This document shows positions 23,653-29,751 of a stretch of 29,855 bases of DNA, piece by piece; the stretch's first letter is position 1, and each line of letters begins with the position of its first letter. The translations under genes were made by a program, and so were the position numbers. The notes under the pieces are model-generated. The model was not told where the DNA came from. It ran no database searches and was given only the letters and a program-made list of their open reading frames with translations. The DNA is from a virus: IMG/VR virus record IMGVR_UViG_3300032086_004492, positions 1 through 29,855 of that record, one strand, 5' to 3'.

Positions 23653-24318
23653 ATGGGTTATTTCAGAGAACTACCAAATCTTGCTTATCAGTCATTTTTG
23701 TCTGATGCAATTTCATCTCAAGATTATCTAGTAGTTAAAAATTTATTCAGAAGAAACAAACTTCGTGATGATTTAAAAGATGTTGTAACAGTTTTTGAAC
23801 AATATCAAATTCCTGATGGAGTGAGACCTGATGTTGTTGCCGAAGCATTTTATGGAAGTGCTCAACTTGACTGGGTTGTTTTAATGACAGCAGGTATTAT
23901 CAATGTAAGAGATGAATGGCCACTCACAAATTATCAATTATACAGACATGTTGAGAAAAAATATGGTGTAGAAAAATTGAATGAAACTCATCATTATGAA
24001 ACAAAAGAAATCAAAGATTCGAGTGGAAGATTAATTCTTCCTGCCGGTAAAGTGGTTAATGAAGGTTTTGTTTTAAACTATAGTGATAATGGATCAAAAA
24101 AAGTTATAAGTGGAGTTGATGTAAGAACCGGTATTTCAAATTACGTATATGAAATTCGTAAAAATGAAGAAAAATCCTCAATCTCTTTACTGAGACGAGG
24201 ATATTTACAACAATTTTTGAATGATATGAGATCTATTATGAGATATAGTAAGTCATCTCAATATATAAGTGACTCTCTAATTCAAACTGAAAATACGAGA
24301 GTCACTATTTCCAACTAA
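23653..24318 (+). CDS. 53: gp53 baseplate wedge protein
   Basis: 221 aa (T4 gp53 is 196). Recognisable core: GYFRELPNLAYQSFLSD, then LKDVVTVFEQYQIPDGVRPD, VVAEAFYGSAQLDWVVLMTA, INVRDEWPLTNYQLYRHVEK, the conserved Y-G-x-x-x-LDWV...W-P signature of the wedge protein. The C-terminal domain (SRLILPAGKVV...) is LysM-like in family descriptions. Role: completes each wedge and lets six wedges join round the hub. Its stop lies 1 nt from the stop of gp32 on the other strand, with no terminator between. Confidence 0.87.
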   Translation: MGYFRELPNLAYQSFLSDAISSQDYLVVKNLFRRNKLRDDLKDVVTVFEQYQIPDGVRPDVVAEAFYGSAQLDWVVLMTAGIINVRDEWPLTNYQLYRHVEKKYGVEKLNETHHYETKEIKDSSGRLILPAGKVVNEGFVLNYSDNGSKKVISGVDVRTGISNYVYEIRKNEEKSSISLLRRGYLQQFLNDMRSIMRYSKSSQYISDSLIQTENTRVTISN

Positions 24319-24319
24319 C

Positions 24320-25240
24320 TCAATCTGCTGCGAGTGCGGCAAAATATGAAAGAGTATCATCATCCTCTTCATTATTGGAAGAGAGTGTATCTAGTTCTTC
24401 CTTCATATTTTGAGGAACGGGAGGTGCGGAATCACCACGATTTTGAGCACGGAACTCTTCCTCTTCCTCAATAGACTCTTGATCTTGGAACTTAGGAGTG
24501 CCCTTAATGCCGAGCACATAGTCCAGACGCTTCTTCAGATCATCATAGGACTTGAACTGGTCGGGAGCAACAAACTCTTCCAGAGAATACTCCTTCTTCC
24601 AGATTGCCTCCATTGCATCATCGTCGTCAAGAAGTGCATCAGGACGTGCAAACTCTGAAGAGTCATAGTTACGGTAACCGGCAACGTTCTTTGCCTTCAG
24701 TTTGAAGTTAGCACCTTGCCAGAAGTCAAAGGGATCGATTGCTTCCTCGTCCTCGAACTCAGGTTGCATTGCGGCAGTGATCTTGTCAAAGATTTTCTTA
24801 CCGAACTTGTACAGGAAGACTTTACCTTCGTTCTCAGGATTTGCAGGATCCTTGACAACATAGATGTTGGCAACATAAGTCAGTTTACGCTTCTGCTTAC
24901 GTGCGGCATCTTTACCAGCATCGGTGCCGTTGTTCCACAGCATCGTGTTGTACTCAGACACAGGATCTTTCTGACCCAGAGTGGTCAGAGAGTTCTCGAT
25001 ATACCAACCACCAGGACCTTGAAAGGCATGGGAGTACAGTTTGACGAACGGCAGATCTTCACCGTTCGGGGCAGGCAGGAAACGAATAACGGCATAACCA
25101 TTACCGCCTTTATCTACTTCCAGTTTCCACAGACGATCATCGCCTGAACTACCTGCATTATTCATTTTTTCGACTTCCTTGACCAATTTGGCGGTCAGAG
25201 AGCCCAGTTTGGATTGCTTCTTAAGATCAGCAAAAGACAT
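24320..25240 (-). CDS. 32: gp32 single-stranded DNA-binding protein
   Basis: 306 aa from the ATG at 25240, chosen over an in-frame start at 25294 because GAGGT lies 8 nt before it and the upstream part covers the promoter. Domain order as in T4 gp32: a basic N-terminus (LKKQSKLGSLTAKLVKEVEK) for cooperative binding, an OB core with WYIENSLTTLGQKDPV, KRKLTYVANIYVVKDPANPE, KVFLYKFGKKIFDKI, then a long acidic tail ending DTLSYFAALAAD for partner binding. There is no cysteine at all, so the T4 zinc site is absent. It acts in replication, recombination and repair. Its leader holds a phased ATCC repeat, a candidate autoregulatory site. Confidence 0.93.
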   Translation of the reverse strand: MSFADLKKQSKLGSLTAKLVKEVEKMNNAGSSGDDRLWKLEVDKGGNGYAVIRFLPAPNGEDLPFVKLYSHAFQGPGGWYIENSLTTLGQKDPVSEYNTMLWNNGTDAGKDAARKQKRKLTYVANIYVVKDPANPENEGKVFLYKFGKKIFDKITAAMQPEFEDEEAIDPFDFWQGANFKLKAKNVAGYRNYDSSEFARPDALLDDDDAMEAIWKKEYSLEEFVAPDQFKSYDDLKKRLDYVLGIKGTPKFQDQESIEEEEEFRAQNRGDSAPPVPQNMKEELDTLSSNNEEDDDTLSYFAALAAD

Positions 25241-25242
25241 TC

Positions 25243-25284
25243 GGATTACCTCGGATTGTTTGGATTCGTTGGATTTACTTGGAT
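25243..25284 (-). promoter_or_regulatory. gp32 leader with five phased ATCC repeats
   Basis: On the minus strand ATCC (mostly AATCC) recurs at 25284, 25274, 25265, 25256 and 25246, spaced 10, 9, 9 and 10 nt. It fills nearly the whole stretch between the -10 box and the start codon, including the SD. The leader is A/C-rich and looks unstructured, as expected for a gp32 autoregulatory site. Confidence 0.6.
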
Positions 25285-25313
25285 AGTATAGCAAGAATTC
25301 TCTCAGTCGTCAA
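25285..25313 (-). promoter_or_regulatory. Sigma70-type promoter for gp32
   Basis: Minus strand: -35 TTGACG (25313-25308), 17 nt, -10 TATACT (25290-25285). Predicted start is about 25278, giving a leader of about 38 nt. The -35 box lies inside the end of the upstream 110-aa gene. Confidence 0.8.
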
Positions 25314-25635
25314 TATAGTCTTTGAGAGATTTGATTGTGGCATTCATACTATCAAATAAGGTTTGCATATCAGTCTCTGGTGGAAATCCCATCAGAGTGA
25401 CCGATTTGCGAAGATTCTCTTTCATCTCAATCGCTTGTGGATCGTCTGAAAGAGATAATCTAGTATACATTACTTTTTGCTTTTCAAGCAAGGTTGTAAG
25501 TATTTCAACATGCTCAAGTTTATCTTCACGGGTCATTGCTCCAAAGGAAAATAAACTTCCGTAAATTTTCTCTTGAAGTCGATTGATTTCATTCAGTTCT
25601 TCCTGAATAATTTCGGATTGAAAAAACTCACTCAT
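25303..25635 (-). CDS. Conserved 110-aa helical protein between gp59 and gp32
   Basis: All-helical sequence (SEFFQSEIIQEELNEINRLQ, TREDKLEHVEILTTLLEKQK, MYTRLSLSDDPQAIEMKENL, ending MNATIKSLKDYIDD). I recognise the general pattern from cyanophage replication clusters; it is reminiscent of the cyanobacterial DUF1825 group, but this was not verified. The start overlaps the gp59 end by 8 nt and the stop overlaps the gp32 promoter, so it is the last gene of the gp33-gp59 unit. Function unknown; a replication- or transcription-associated role is only suggested by neighbours. Confidence 0.75.
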   Translation of the reverse strand: MSEFFQSEIIQEELNEINRLQEKIYGSLFSFGAMTREDKLEHVEILTTLLEKQKVMYTRLSLSDDPQAIEMKENLRKSVTLMGFPPETDMQTLFDSMNATIKSLKDYIDD

Positions 25636-26224
25636 TTACAATTTCCCGCAAAATTTTTTTATATTTGAACACATCAGTATTTAGAAATGGAGAATACTTC
25701 TGTATTTTTAAACTGACGGTTTCCCACACAGGGTCTAGCAGTTTCTTATCAAACTTTTTCCTAAACGAGAATATCTTATCGTAGATTACGAAAGTCTCAA
25801 GACTTACGTCTCCACCAAGATACTTTTTTAACAGGATTGGATGCCCTTTCGAACAATCGAATAGATTCTCTAATTCGTTGTTCGAGAGTAATTCGTTGCT
25901 TTGTTCTTTGAACAAGTAAGTCGAACTCTGTTTCCTCCTTTTCCAATCGGCGTAAGTTCTTTCGCCAGAATTTATAATTTCCCCAATCCATAGGTTTTGC
26001 GGGTTATCGGCAGCAGTGAAATTAGATACAAGAAAATCTACAACTTCCTCATCAGAGTATTTACGTGAAGTTTTTTCGAACCAGTATTTGTCCTTCCTTT
26101 TGTTGAAGGATGCCATACTGGCACGGGTCTTCGCACCATACTTGAAGAAATCGTATTTTGGATTTGTGAAGTGATTTTTGAGTGACAAATAATGTTGGTA
26201 AGTATCAAATGGAGTCACTTTCAT
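25628..26224 (-). CDS. 59: gp59 helicase loader
   Basis: 198 aa (T4 gp59 is 217). The conserved beginning FDTYQHYLSLKNHFTNPKYD, FFKYGAKTRASMASFNKRKD and KYWFEKTSRKYSDEE parallels T4 gp59 (YKLYLMIKQHMNGKYDVIKY, KRRDKYFFQKLSEKY). Later ADNPQNLWIGEI matches the T4 AWIGD segment, and FVIYDKIFSF the second helical domain. It loads the gp41 replicative helicase onto gp32-coated forks. ATGA overlap (4 nt) with gp33 upstream. The gene order gp33, gp59, gp32 is as in T4. Confidence 0.9.
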   Translation of the reverse strand: MKVTPFDTYQHYLSLKNHFTNPKYDFFKYGAKTRASMASFNKRKDKYWFEKTSRKYSDEEVVDFLVSNFTAADNPQNLWIGEIINSGERTYADWKRRKQSSTYLFKEQSNELLSNNELENLFDCSKGHPILLKKYLGGDVSLETFVIYDKIFSFRKKFDKKLLDPVWETVSLKIQKYSPFLNTDVFKYKKILREIVNE

Positions 26225-26481
26225 AAAGGCAATTTTGCTCTCGAAGTTCGTTTCATAAAATTAAGTCTCGTAGCATCCCACTTCAATTTTTCTTTCAGTG
26301 GTTTAGATACAAGTTTAGTCACCGATTCTACCTCAAGTTCATTGAGTTCGCAATAGTGTACGATGGCATCAATATAATTAATTTTTTCTTCTGCAACAAT
26401 TTTTTCAATTTCTAATGCAAATTTAGATGGTGTCAAAAATTTGTTTTGAATTGCCTGTTCTAGTTCTTTATTCGGTTCCAT
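26221..26481 (-). CDS. 33: gp33 late-transcription co-activator
   Basis: 86 aa from the ATG at 26481 (MEPNKELEQAIQNKFL); the frame stays open back to 26580, but that part lies over the end of the exonuclease gene. The motif KFALEIEKIVAEEKINYIDA matches T4 gp33 (IIEKMVEEFGMSYLEA) in spacing and pattern, followed by a helix with ELEVESVTKLVSKPLKEKLK. T4 gp33 (112 aa) binds the polymerase beta-flap and links the gp45 clamp to late transcription. The start overlaps the exonuclease stop by 14 nt. It fits with the many NATAAATA elements in the window. Confidence 0.82.
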   Translation of the reverse strand: MEPNKELEQAIQNKFLTPSKFALEIEKIVAEEKINYIDAIVHYCELNELEVESVTKLVSKPLKEKLKWDATRLNFMKRTSRAKLPL

Positions 26482-27148
26482 AGAGTTCCAGTTTATCTCT
26501 AACAAACTTTCTAATATATTCGGTAAGAAGTTTGATGTACTTTGATTTGTCTCGTTCTTCATAGACGACGCATTCTCCATTTTCGCAAGCCATAATGATT
26601 ACAAGTTTTTTGACTGAAATACCAGTCAGTTCGTACAGCATACAACCATATGCCATGCACTGTACAAAATAGTGTTCGATCCACTCTCGTGGTTTTGGTT
26701 TTTTAGAGGTCTTAAAGTCAATTATTGCTAGTTCACCATCATATTCTGCAATACAATCGACGGTTCCAGCAATTCCTAACTGCTTACTATATAGGGAACC
26801 TTCAAGGGCATGAATATTATTTATGTTTTTGAGAGTTTGTTTAGAGATCTTAAATAAAAAATCTGAAATTGGTTGAACTTTTGGCAACTCTTCGTTTTTC
26901 AAAAAGTGCTCTGTGAGAGTGTGCATGTCAGTACCACGACTTGTTGCCGCCTTTGTGATACGATCTGCTTCCTCGTCTCCTACTTTCTTTCTCCAATTAA
27001 CAAAAATTTCTTTATTAAAATGACTGGTCACCGAAGTAATGGAGACCAGTCGGAGAAGTTCTTCTTCATCAGGAACGGAGTAATACCTTACTCCATCAAT
27101 CGTCTCCCTCTCAAGTTGAGGAAGACTAATATCAACATGATTAAACAT
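26468..27148 (-). CDS. PD-(D/E)xK exonuclease (MGME1/RecB-nuclease-like)
   Basis: 226 aa. RecB-family nuclease motifs are in order: RGTDMH (71-76), GTVDCIAEY with D131, AIIDFKTSKK with D144 and K146, and the QxxxY motif as Q163-x3-Y167 (FVQCMAYGCMLY). This is the set for metal-dependent single-strand-end trimming in MGME1-like proteins. Cyanophages commonly carry it in the phoH-gp59 region, where it probably processes DNA ends during replication or host-DNA breakdown. The start overlaps the phoH stop by 1 nt (TAATG), so it is in one operon. Confidence 0.87.
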   Translation of the reverse strand: MFNHVDISLPQLERETIDGVRYYSVPDEEELLRLVSITSVTSHFNKEIFVNWRKKVGDEEADRITKAATSRGTDMHTLTEHFLKNEELPKVQPISDFLFKISKQTLKNINNIHALEGSLYSKQLGIAGTVDCIAEYDGELAIIDFKTSKKPKPREWIEHYFVQCMAYGCMLYELTGISVKKLVIIMACENGECVVYEERDKSKYIKLLTEYIRKFVRDKLELYGTE

Positions 27149-27906
27149 TAAAAACCTGCTTCCATTTTTGCTGTAATGTATTCTTTGACAAGACCTGAAC
27201 GAACAATATCATCAACATCAAATTCAATTATATCAAATGATGGCATTTTACGCAAGATACTCATAAAGTCAACGATACCATTTCTTTCATTGGACTTATT
27301 CAAATCTGATTGACGTGCATCACCACAGAAACAAATTTTAGTATTCTCACCAACACGAGTGATAATAGAATCTAATTCATGGAAGTTGAGATTCTGAAAC
27401 TCGTCAACAATAATAATTGCATTATCAAGAGTTGTTCCACGAAGGAAAGAAGTGCTCCAAAACTTAATTGTTTCTTGTGCTTTCAGATTACCGTAGAGCA
27501 TCTCAAAATCTGCATCGCTTGGCATCTGAAACATATACTTTACCATATTCTTATAAGGAATCTGGTAAATATCTGCTTTGTCTTCATGAGAACCAGGAAG
27601 AAAACCAATCTCTCTAGTTGCGACTAGAGACCTAACAAGGTAAATTCTCTCGTAGGGTGTATATTCACTCAAAACATCTCTAAGAGCATTATAAAGAGTG
27701 ATAAAAGTTTTACCCGTTCCTGCACATCCATAAGCGACTAAGTGTTTTTGTTCTTCATATGAATTAAACAATCTTTTTTGATTGTCTGTAAGTGGATCAA
27801 TCTCAACCAGATACTCTGAACTTAGAGGTTTTTTCCTCTTCATCTGCTTTGCCGTGAGTCCAACCCCAATTGGTTGCTCTGCAGATGCTCTCTTTCTTCT
27901 TGCCAT
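27148..27906 (-). CDS. phoH: PhoH-like P-loop ATPase
   Basis: 252 aa. Walker A GCAGTGKT at 60-67, Walker B IIIVDEFQN from about 164, arginine-rich N-terminus (ARRKRASAE), sensor-like ICFCGDARQSDL and a C-terminal VVRSGLV-type end (DIVRSGLVKEYI). PhoH is a cytoplasmic ATPase of debated role, with reports of RNA helicase or nuclease partner activity. It is widespread in marine phages and is used as a marker gene. It is the fourth gene of the early operon, starting 1 nt after the FmdB-like stop. Confidence 0.95.
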   Translation of the reverse strand: MARRKRASAEQPIGVGLTAKQMKRKKPLSSEYLVEIDPLTDNQKRLFNSYEEQKHLVAYGCAGTGKTFITLYNALRDVLSEYTPYERIYLVRSLVATREIGFLPGSHEDKADIYQIPYKNMVKYMFQMPSDADFEMLYGNLKAQETIKFWSTSFLRGTTLDNAIIIVDEFQNLNFHELDSIITRVGENTKICFCGDARQSDLNKSNERNGIVDFMSILRKMPSFDIIEFDVDDIVRSGLVKEYITAKMEAGF

Positions 27907-27907
27907 A

Positions 27908-28156
27908 CTAGATTTTTCTTACTTTTGATTTTGGTGCTTTACTTGCCTTATCAAGGACTTCATTCCAACCAGGATTTTTTGCTACGAGTTTGTCTCTCCA
28001 CTCTCCAACTTCTCCTGGTTGAGGACATGTTGAAGGGTCAGACCAATCTCGTTGCCAATCGGGATTGTCTTCTTTCCATTGATCCCACTCGTGAACACTT
28101 AAAACCACCTCTTTCTGTTCACCAGTTTCTTTATGGACTACAGGATATGTTGCCAA
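27908..28156 (-). CDS. 82-aa FmdB-like small protein without zinc cysteines
   Basis: Chosen start is TTG at 28156, because AGGAGG lies 8 nt before it; a GTG at 28165 would overlap the SD. It begins MATYPVVHKETGEQKEVVLS, like FmdB-type zinc-ribbon proteins (M-x-T-Y start), but the CxxC pairs are missing (replaced by HKETGE) and only one cysteine remains. The tail KLVAKNPGWNEVLDKASKAP resembles the C-terminal helix of the cyanophage members, which end in a GF.-VLK..K pattern. Role unknown. Late-type TCTAAATA lies at 28184-28191. Confidence 0.7.
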   Translation of the reverse strand: MATYPVVHKETGEQKEVVLSVHEWDQWKEDNPDWQRDWSDPSTCPQPGEVGEWRDKLVAKNPGWNEVLDKASKAPKSKVRKI

Positions 28157-28183
28157 AACTATCACCTCCTAATGATATAAAAA

Positions 28184-28191
28184 TATTTAGA
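28184..28191 (-). promoter_or_regulatory. Late-type element TCTAAATA
   Basis: Minus-strand TCTAAATA overlapping the thyX stop codon (TAA), 28 nt before the TTG start of the FmdB-like gene. It could be a chance match, since the octamer also occurs inside genes. Confidence 0.35.
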
Positions 28192-28822
28192 CCCACTCCA
28201 GGGCTTCTGCCACTGTCGGAAACTGCTCCACAAAGATATTCTTACATGCTTCTGCGATGTCCATGTGTTCCTTCTGAGTTCCGTTTGCAGACCTCAGAGT
28301 TATATAATGGATCCATGACCTACATGATCCCGACATATAGAGTCTGGTAGGAGTAGCAAGAGGAAGCACAAAGCGAGCACATTCCTTTGCAATTCCCTCA
28401 TCAAGCATTTTTTGATACAAGTCCATTGCATCCTTAAAGTGATCCTGCATCAACATTTGATACTTCTGAATCGTAAACGGGTCAATATCATCAATAGAAT
28501 TCTGACGATTTTTGGTGTCTTGCCGACGCAGTTCAGGTAGAGGGATCTTATCACCAAGAAGTGAAGAATCAGCATATCGTTGGGAAAACTCTTGATATGT
28601 GAAACTACGGTGACGCAAAATTTGAGCCGCCAGACCACGAGTGGTCTCAATCTCCAGAGTCATAAATGCCTGCTCAAAGACAGACCAGTGCTGATGCTTC
28701 ACACAATATTTGAGAAGTCCTGCAACCTTAGGATTCTCTTGATTGGAAGGATTGCTTACACGAGCAACATAACCCATTGTCTTCTCCGCATCGGGAGTCA
28801 CACTAATCAATCGTACATTCAT
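28187..28822 (-). CDS. thyX: ThyX flavin-dependent thymidylate synthase
   Basis: 211 aa. Diagnostic RHR-x7-S at R70-H71-R72...S80 (RHRSFTYQEFSQRY), a HxHxSxFE motif at 43-50 (HQHWSVFE), and a C-terminal SGSCRSWIHYITLR active-site segment. It makes dTMP from dUMP using FAD, NADPH and methylene-tetrahydrofolate, boosting dTTP supply for phage DNA synthesis. The start overlaps the upstream small gene by 4 nt (ATGA). Confidence 0.97.
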   Translation of the reverse strand: MNVRLISVTPDAEKTMGYVARVSNPSNQENPKVAGLLKYCVKHQHWSVFEQAFMTLEIETTRGLAAQILRHRSFTYQEFSQRYADSSLLGDKIPLPELRRQDTKNRQNSIDDIDPFTIQKYQMLMQDHFKDAMDLYQKMLDEGIAKECARFVLPLATPTRLYMSGSCRSWIHYITLRSANGTQKEHMDIAEACKNIFVEQFPTVAEALEWV

Positions 28823-28989
28823 TTTCCAAATCCTTTTGAATTTTGTTTTTCTACTTCTGCAATTTGTTCTTTAATCGCACGTAATTCTATTTTCATCTCT
28901 TTGATACGTTCTTCATCATAAAGATGTTCTTGTTTAATTAACCTTTCAAGTAACTTTACAAGTTTTTTCGTTCTACTTGTGTCAGTCAT
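28819..28989 (-). CDS. 56-aa coiled-coil small protein
   Basis: Starts at the ATG at 28989 (MTDTSRTKKLVKLLERLIKQ); an in-frame ATG at 29013 lies deeper in the upstream gene. Highly charged helix: LYDEERIKEMKIELRAIKEQ. It overlaps the upstream 52-aa gene by 8 nt and thyX by 4 nt, so it is translated as part of the operon. Role unknown; coiled-coil dimerisation is likely. Confidence 0.6.
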   Translation of the reverse strand: MTDTSRTKKLVKLLERLIKQEHLYDEERIKEMKIELRAIKEQIAEVEKQNSKGFGK

Positions 28990-29140
28990 CATCATCCTCA
29001 AAAACTTCATCATAATCCGGAAGTCTAGATTTGACTACAGGACTTTTATAGGCATCAACATCAGAATAAATTTCTGCTTTTAAACCATCAACAAGCAATT
29101 CAAGATTGCGAACAATAAGTTTGAGTCGTTCTTTATCCAT
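28982..29140 (-). CDS. 52-aa acidic small protein
   Basis: ATG at 29140, translation MDKERLKLIVRNLELLVDGL then KAEIYSDVDAYKSP and an acidic end DEVFEDDDD. It is the first gene after the promoter at 29162-29190. The acidic run overlaps in another frame with the start of the next gene. No motif is recognised. It could be a small early host-takeover protein, which is only a suggestion. Confidence 0.65.
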   Translation of the reverse strand: MDKERLKLIVRNLELLVDGLKAEIYSDVDAYKSPVVKSRLPDYDEVFEDDDD

Positions 29141-29161
29141 ATGTGATTATTGTTTCACTGC

Positions 29162-29190
29162 ATTATACCATAAAAAAGAGGGGTGATCAA
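29162..29190 (-). promoter_or_regulatory. Sigma70-type promoter overlapping a terminator
   Basis: Minus strand: -35 TTGATC (29190-29185), 17 nt, -10 TATAAT (29167-29162). The -35 lies in the loop of the terminator hairpin 29177-29198. It starts the early operon from the 52-aa gene and thyX onward. Confidence 0.7.
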
Positions 29191-29198
29191 TCCCCTCT
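29172..29198 (-). terminator. Rho-independent terminator after the Cys-rich gene
   Basis: Stem AGAGGGG/CCCCTCT (29192-29198 and 29177-29183), 8-nt loop TGATCAAT region, then six T on the minus strand (29177-29172). On the plus strand the 3' side is also T-rich (CTTTTATATTTT), so it may work both ways. Confidence 0.8.
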
Positions 29199-29215
29199 AC
29201 TTTTATATTTTAGTA

Positions 29216-29386
29216 CTAACTAAGAATGTTGCGGCAAATACGTTTACATGTTGCCTGGTCATCATCGCATTCAATCAAGCAGTGGAAATAGTCGTTTACC
29301 AGATCTAGCTCCTCATTGCATCGGTCTAATGTACACTCAAAATGTCTCCATTCTGCTAATTGATTGCGAGATAAGATATCATGCAT
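29216..29386 (-). CDS. 56-aa cysteine-rich protein with twin CX3C
   Basis: MHDILSRNQLAEWRHFECTL continues to a C-terminal half with C36-x3-C40-x6-C47-x3-C51, plus C18 and C23. Two helices each with CX3C and an acidic DDD turn between them suggest a disulfide-linked helical hairpin or a small metal-binding bundle. The start at 29386 has GGAGG 4 nt upstream. It ends directly before a terminator and so is a one-gene unit with an upstream 160-nt leader region. I do not recognise the family. Confidence 0.65.
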   Translation of the reverse strand: MHDILSRNQLAEWRHFECTLDRCNEELDLVNDYFHCLIECDDDQATCKRICRNILS

Positions 29387-29465
29387 CTCACCTCCATGCG
29401 GTTGGTCAAATTACAAAAATGACGAAAGAGTTTGATCTCAGGTCATAACTGTACCCCTTAATTCT

Positions 29466-29500
29466 ATCACTATATAGACCATTTGTGTGTAAATTGACAC
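29466..29500 (-). promoter_or_regulatory. Weak promoter candidate upstream of the Cys-rich gene
   Basis: Minus strand TGTCAA, 17 nt, then TATATA, followed by a second A/T box GATAGAAT. Only the -10 is good. It sits in the 196-nt non-coding gap 29387-29583 between the Cys-rich and DUF4278 genes. Apart from this and the terminator at 29543-29565 I see nothing in that gap. Confidence 0.3.
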
Positions 29501-29542
29501 ATTTTAGCAATAAAAATTTATGCCTACGAGTTTATACCTACT

Positions 29543-29565
29543 AAAAAAGGAGGGTTTCCCCTCCT
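29543..29565 (-). terminator. Rho-independent terminator after the DUF4278 gene
   Basis: Stem AGGAGGG/CCCTCCT (29559-29565 and 29548-29554), loop of 4, then TTTTTT on the minus strand (29548-29543). Confidence 0.85.
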
Positions 29566-29583
29566 AAACGTTTTACAAGTAAT

Positions 29584-29751
29584 TCACTTGTTATAAGTAT
29601 GTCCACGATAGCAGAATGTACCGTGAGTATCATGTGGTTCATGACCACATACGTTATACTCAACACCACGATATGCAGTATGAGCAATTTGAGCGTCGTG
29701 AAGTGCAGATGCTTTGTCGATCTGCTTCTTGATCATGAGAAGTGTATTCAT
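29584..29751 (-). CDS. 55-aa DUF4278-like protein
   Basis: MNTLLMIKKQIDKASALHDA is followed by AYRGVEYNVCGHEPHDTHGT and FCYRGHTYNK. The two YRG boxes with a Y-x-Y/Y-x-Y spacing match the cyanobacterial DUF4278 family (YRGVxY ... YRG), which also occurs in cyanophages and supports a cyanobacterial host. SD AGGAG lies about 9 nt before the ATG. It is followed by its own terminator. The frame is also open upstream to the window edge, but the SD fixes this start. Function unknown. Confidence 0.8.
   Translation of the reverse strand: MNTLLMIKKQIDKASALHDAQIAHTAYRGVEYNVCGHEPHDTHGTFCYRGHTYNK

Noticed and set aside
25678-25685. Minus-strand TCTAAATA within the end of gp59
   Set aside because: Inside coding sequence of an early operon and 43 nt before the next gene; probably a chance match.
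27874-28350. 158-aa plus-strand ORF
   Set aside because: Lies opposite thyX, the FmdB-like gene and the start of phoH, all well supported on the minus strand.
29495-29525. Plus-strand TTGACA, 17 nt, TTTATG
   Set aside because: The -10 is poor and it would read only into the antisense of the DUF4278 gene.
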